From contig DESQ01000032.1 of NCBI GenBank assembly GCA_002361355.1, positions 1-50,488 of the forward strand: DNA of 50,488 nt, read 5' to 3'. Source of the stretch: Lachnospiraceae bacterium UBA3310 (GTDB lineage Bacteria; Bacillota; Clostridia; Lachnospirales; Lachnospiraceae). Both the position numbers and the translations under genes were made by a program. The notes under the pieces are model-generated. The model did not search any database and was not told the DNA's origin. It saw nothing but the letters and a program-made list of their open reading frames with translations. Of this stretch, positions 49,042 through 50,488 are shown in pieces (the stretch's first letter is position 1; the number at the start of each line of letters is the position of its first letter).

Positions 49042-50442
49042 TTATGCAGGAAACGACAATTTCACCACCGTTCCTTTTCCCGGTTCGGAAGCAAACGACA
49101 TGTCCGCGTGATGAATCTGTACGATTTTCTCACAGATAGCGAGCCCGAGTCCTGCCCCGCCGGAGGCACGGCTGCGCGCCTTATCAACACGGTAAAAGGC
49201 TTCCTTGATATGGGACATTTGCCCCGGTTCCATGCCAATCCCATGATCCTGTACTTCCACCACAACATTTGATTTCTCTGAATACGCGGAAATACATATT
49301 TCATCCCCCTGCCGGCTTGCCTTGATCGCATTATCAATCAAATTATTGATCAGTATCAAAAGCTGTTCTATATTTCCCCTGATAACACATCTTTGAGACA
49401 ATGCGTAAGACAGCCTTATTTTCTTTTCTTTCGCTCTCATATACATCGCTTTCTCCGACTGTTCAAAAAGCTCTCTCACGGAACACTCGCCATCTTTCAT
49501 TTCATCCCTGCAAAACAATGCCATGTCAAGAAGCTGATAAGCCATGTTTTGAAGCCTGTTGCACTCGGACATGATAAACTGCGTACATTCATAACGTTCT
49601 TCCTCCGACGCAGGCGCCTTTTGCATGTATTCCGCATACCCGTAAATTGCCGTCAGTGGAATCCGCAATTCATGAGAAAAATTATCAATAAACCGCTGTT
49701 TCTGCTCTGCGGCCTCCTCAAGCTGCTTGATCTGCCTTTCCACCTGTTCGACCATCAGATTAAAATTATATGCCACGCGGGAAATTTCATCCTTTCCATG
49801 AACCGGAATCCTGCTGTCATAATTTCCGTTTGCAATCTTTGCCGATGTGCTGGAAATCTGTCTCAGCGGGCGAAAAATAATATTCAAAAACTGAAAAAGA
49901 ACAAATGACATCATAAGCATTGCCACGGCGCCTATAAAAAAAAGAATATTTTTCGTATGACGCCATGACTGAATGGTATCGCTCAGATTTCCGATATACA
50001 TAAGGCCATAATCCTGCCACGGAGCCGGAAAGCTGCCATAAACACACAGAACAGGGCAATTCCCATTTTCCATATAAACAAGTCTTTCCTGACTGTATCC
50101 TGTATCCGGCGGAAAAATCATGTTATCTTCCGCGGCAAGCCCGGGACTTTCATAAATCCATTCCCCCGAAAATGCCACCGCAAGTCCGCTTCCCTTTCCC
50201 TGTAAATATCGAGAATACAAACGCATCACATTATCTATATTTTCCTCCACTGAGTTTCCTCTCTGTTCCAACGCCTGTATATCTCCAAGCAACGACGACG
50301 CAATGACATAATGCTCCGCGAGACATTTGTCCCGGACGGCGGAAAATTTATCTTTCAAAATCAAAATGGAAACAATCAGAATCACCGAATTGAGGAGTAC
50401 GGTAAAAAGAAACAGCACCGTAAAAAAAGTCTTTTTTTTCAT
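49042..50442 (-). CDS. Sensor histidine kinase
   Basis: 466 residues. Two membrane spans (about 8-28 and 165-187) enclose an extracytoplasmic sensor of about 135 residues; HAMP (about 188-240), HisKA with NFSHELRIPLTAIYGY (His near 257) and HATPase (N-box LINNLIDNAIKAS, G-box DHGIGM and GGAGLGLAICE) follow. The H-box has Ile where most kinases have Thr (HELRTP), a change at a residue important for phosphatase activity in related kinases. Its start overlaps the stop of the response regulator gene (ATGA), so the two are a translationally coupled pair. Confidence 0.93.
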   Translation of the reverse strand: MKKKTFFTVLFLFTVLLNSVILIVSILILKDKFSAVRDKCLAEHYVIASSLLGDIQALEQRGNSVEENIDNVMRLYSRYLQGKGSGLAVAFSGEWIYESPGLAAEDNMIFPPDTGYSQERLVYMENGNCPVLCVYGSFPAPWQDYGLMYIGNLSDTIQSWRHTKNILFFIGAVAMLMMSFVLFQFLNIIFRPLRQISSTSAKIANGNYDSRIPVHGKDEISRVAYNFNLMVEQVERQIKQLEEAAEQKQRFIDNFSHELRIPLTAIYGYAEYMQKAPASEEERYECTQFIMSECNRLQNMAYQLLDMALFCRDEMKDGECSVRELFEQSEKAMYMRAKEKKIRLSYALSQRCVIRGNIEQLLILINNLIDNAIKASRQGDEICISAYSEKSNVVVEVQDHGIGMEPGQMSHIKEAFYRVDKARSRASGGAGLGLAICEKIVQIHHADMSFASEPGKGTVVKLSFPA

Positions 50443-50488
50443 TCATGAACCTCCAGCCGATATCCGGTAGTGTCAAGTTTTCTACCCT
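50439..50488 (-). CDS. Response regulator, C-terminal end only (cut by the window edge)
   Basis: The last 15 codons read GRKLDTTGYRLEVHE then TGA. GYRLE near the end is the typical last strand of the winged-helix domain of OmpR/PhoB regulators. The stop overlaps the kinase start by two bases. The rest of the gene lies outside the window. Confidence 0.75.
   Translation of the reverse strand, partial: GRKLDTTGYRLEVHE

Noticed and set aside
1..50488. CRISPR arrays, insertion sequences, prophage, tRNA and rRNA genes
   Set aside because: None seen: no regularly spaced repeats, no transposase or phage gene frames, no cloverleaf or rRNA segments noticed by eye.

Overview
The window looks like chromosomal DNA of a motile, anaerobic, probably spore-forming member of the Lachnospiraceae (Firmicutes, Clostridia). 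The evidence is a full F-type ATP synthase operon, an mbl-flhO-flhP flagellar rod locus with YvyF and ComF homologues, CwlD/SleB/GH18-type wall enzymes, a c-di-AMP synthesis and breakdown set, pyruvate formate-lyase, a clostridial ferredoxin, and strong AGGAGG ribosome sites. No phage, insertion sequence, CRISPR array, rRNA or tRNA gene was seen. The assignment rests on gene style and order, not on a database search.

Layout. 0-3 kb (minus): a large exported protein with a decayed C39-like domain, and a small unknown protein. 3-10.5 kb (minus): atpZ-I-B-E-F-H-A-G-D-C behind a clear promoter; the c subunit carries the residues of sodium-binding rings, and the atpB-atpE gap holds a nested inverted-repeat element. 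10.7-16.4 kb: a DUF402 gene converging on a wall/germination-like operon (GH18, cwlD, tsaC, rpiB, SleB-like). 17-18 kb: mecA and a small DUF1858 protein. 18.3-21.9 kb (plus): the pyruvate formate-lyase locus. 21.9-26 kb: hybrid sensor kinase, ferredoxin, MerR-type coiled-coil protein. 26-32 kb (minus): dnaB-rplI-gdpP, rpsF-ssb-rpsR, a DUF951 gene and a sirtuin. 32-38 kb (minus): leuA, an HPr gene, and cdaA-cdaR-glmM. 38-46 kb (minus): two membrane proteins, yvyF, comF, recD2, flagellar rod genes and mbl. 46-50.5 kb: an ABC-class ATPase, a secreted protein, and the kinase of a two-component system whose regulator is cut by the window edge.

The most notable system is the pyruvate formate-lyase locus. 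The catalytic polypeptide (679 residues, with the Cys-Cys pair) stops exactly before the glycyl-radical domain. That domain is a separate 81-residue gene with its own ribosome site, and 679 + 81 equals the length of a normal one-piece enzyme (760). Between them lies a 70-residue gene whose first half aligns without gaps to the start of the glycyl-radical domain, but whose second half replaces the radical loop with a Cys-rich tail. The activase gene follows after a terminator. This looks like a naturally split glycyl radical enzyme with an extra small partner.

Other points worth checking are two copies of a hairpin element upstream of gdpP and the sirtuin, with stem changes that preserve pairing; a motif shared between the atpE and merR leaders; and opposing c-di-AMP enzymes encoded a few kb apart.
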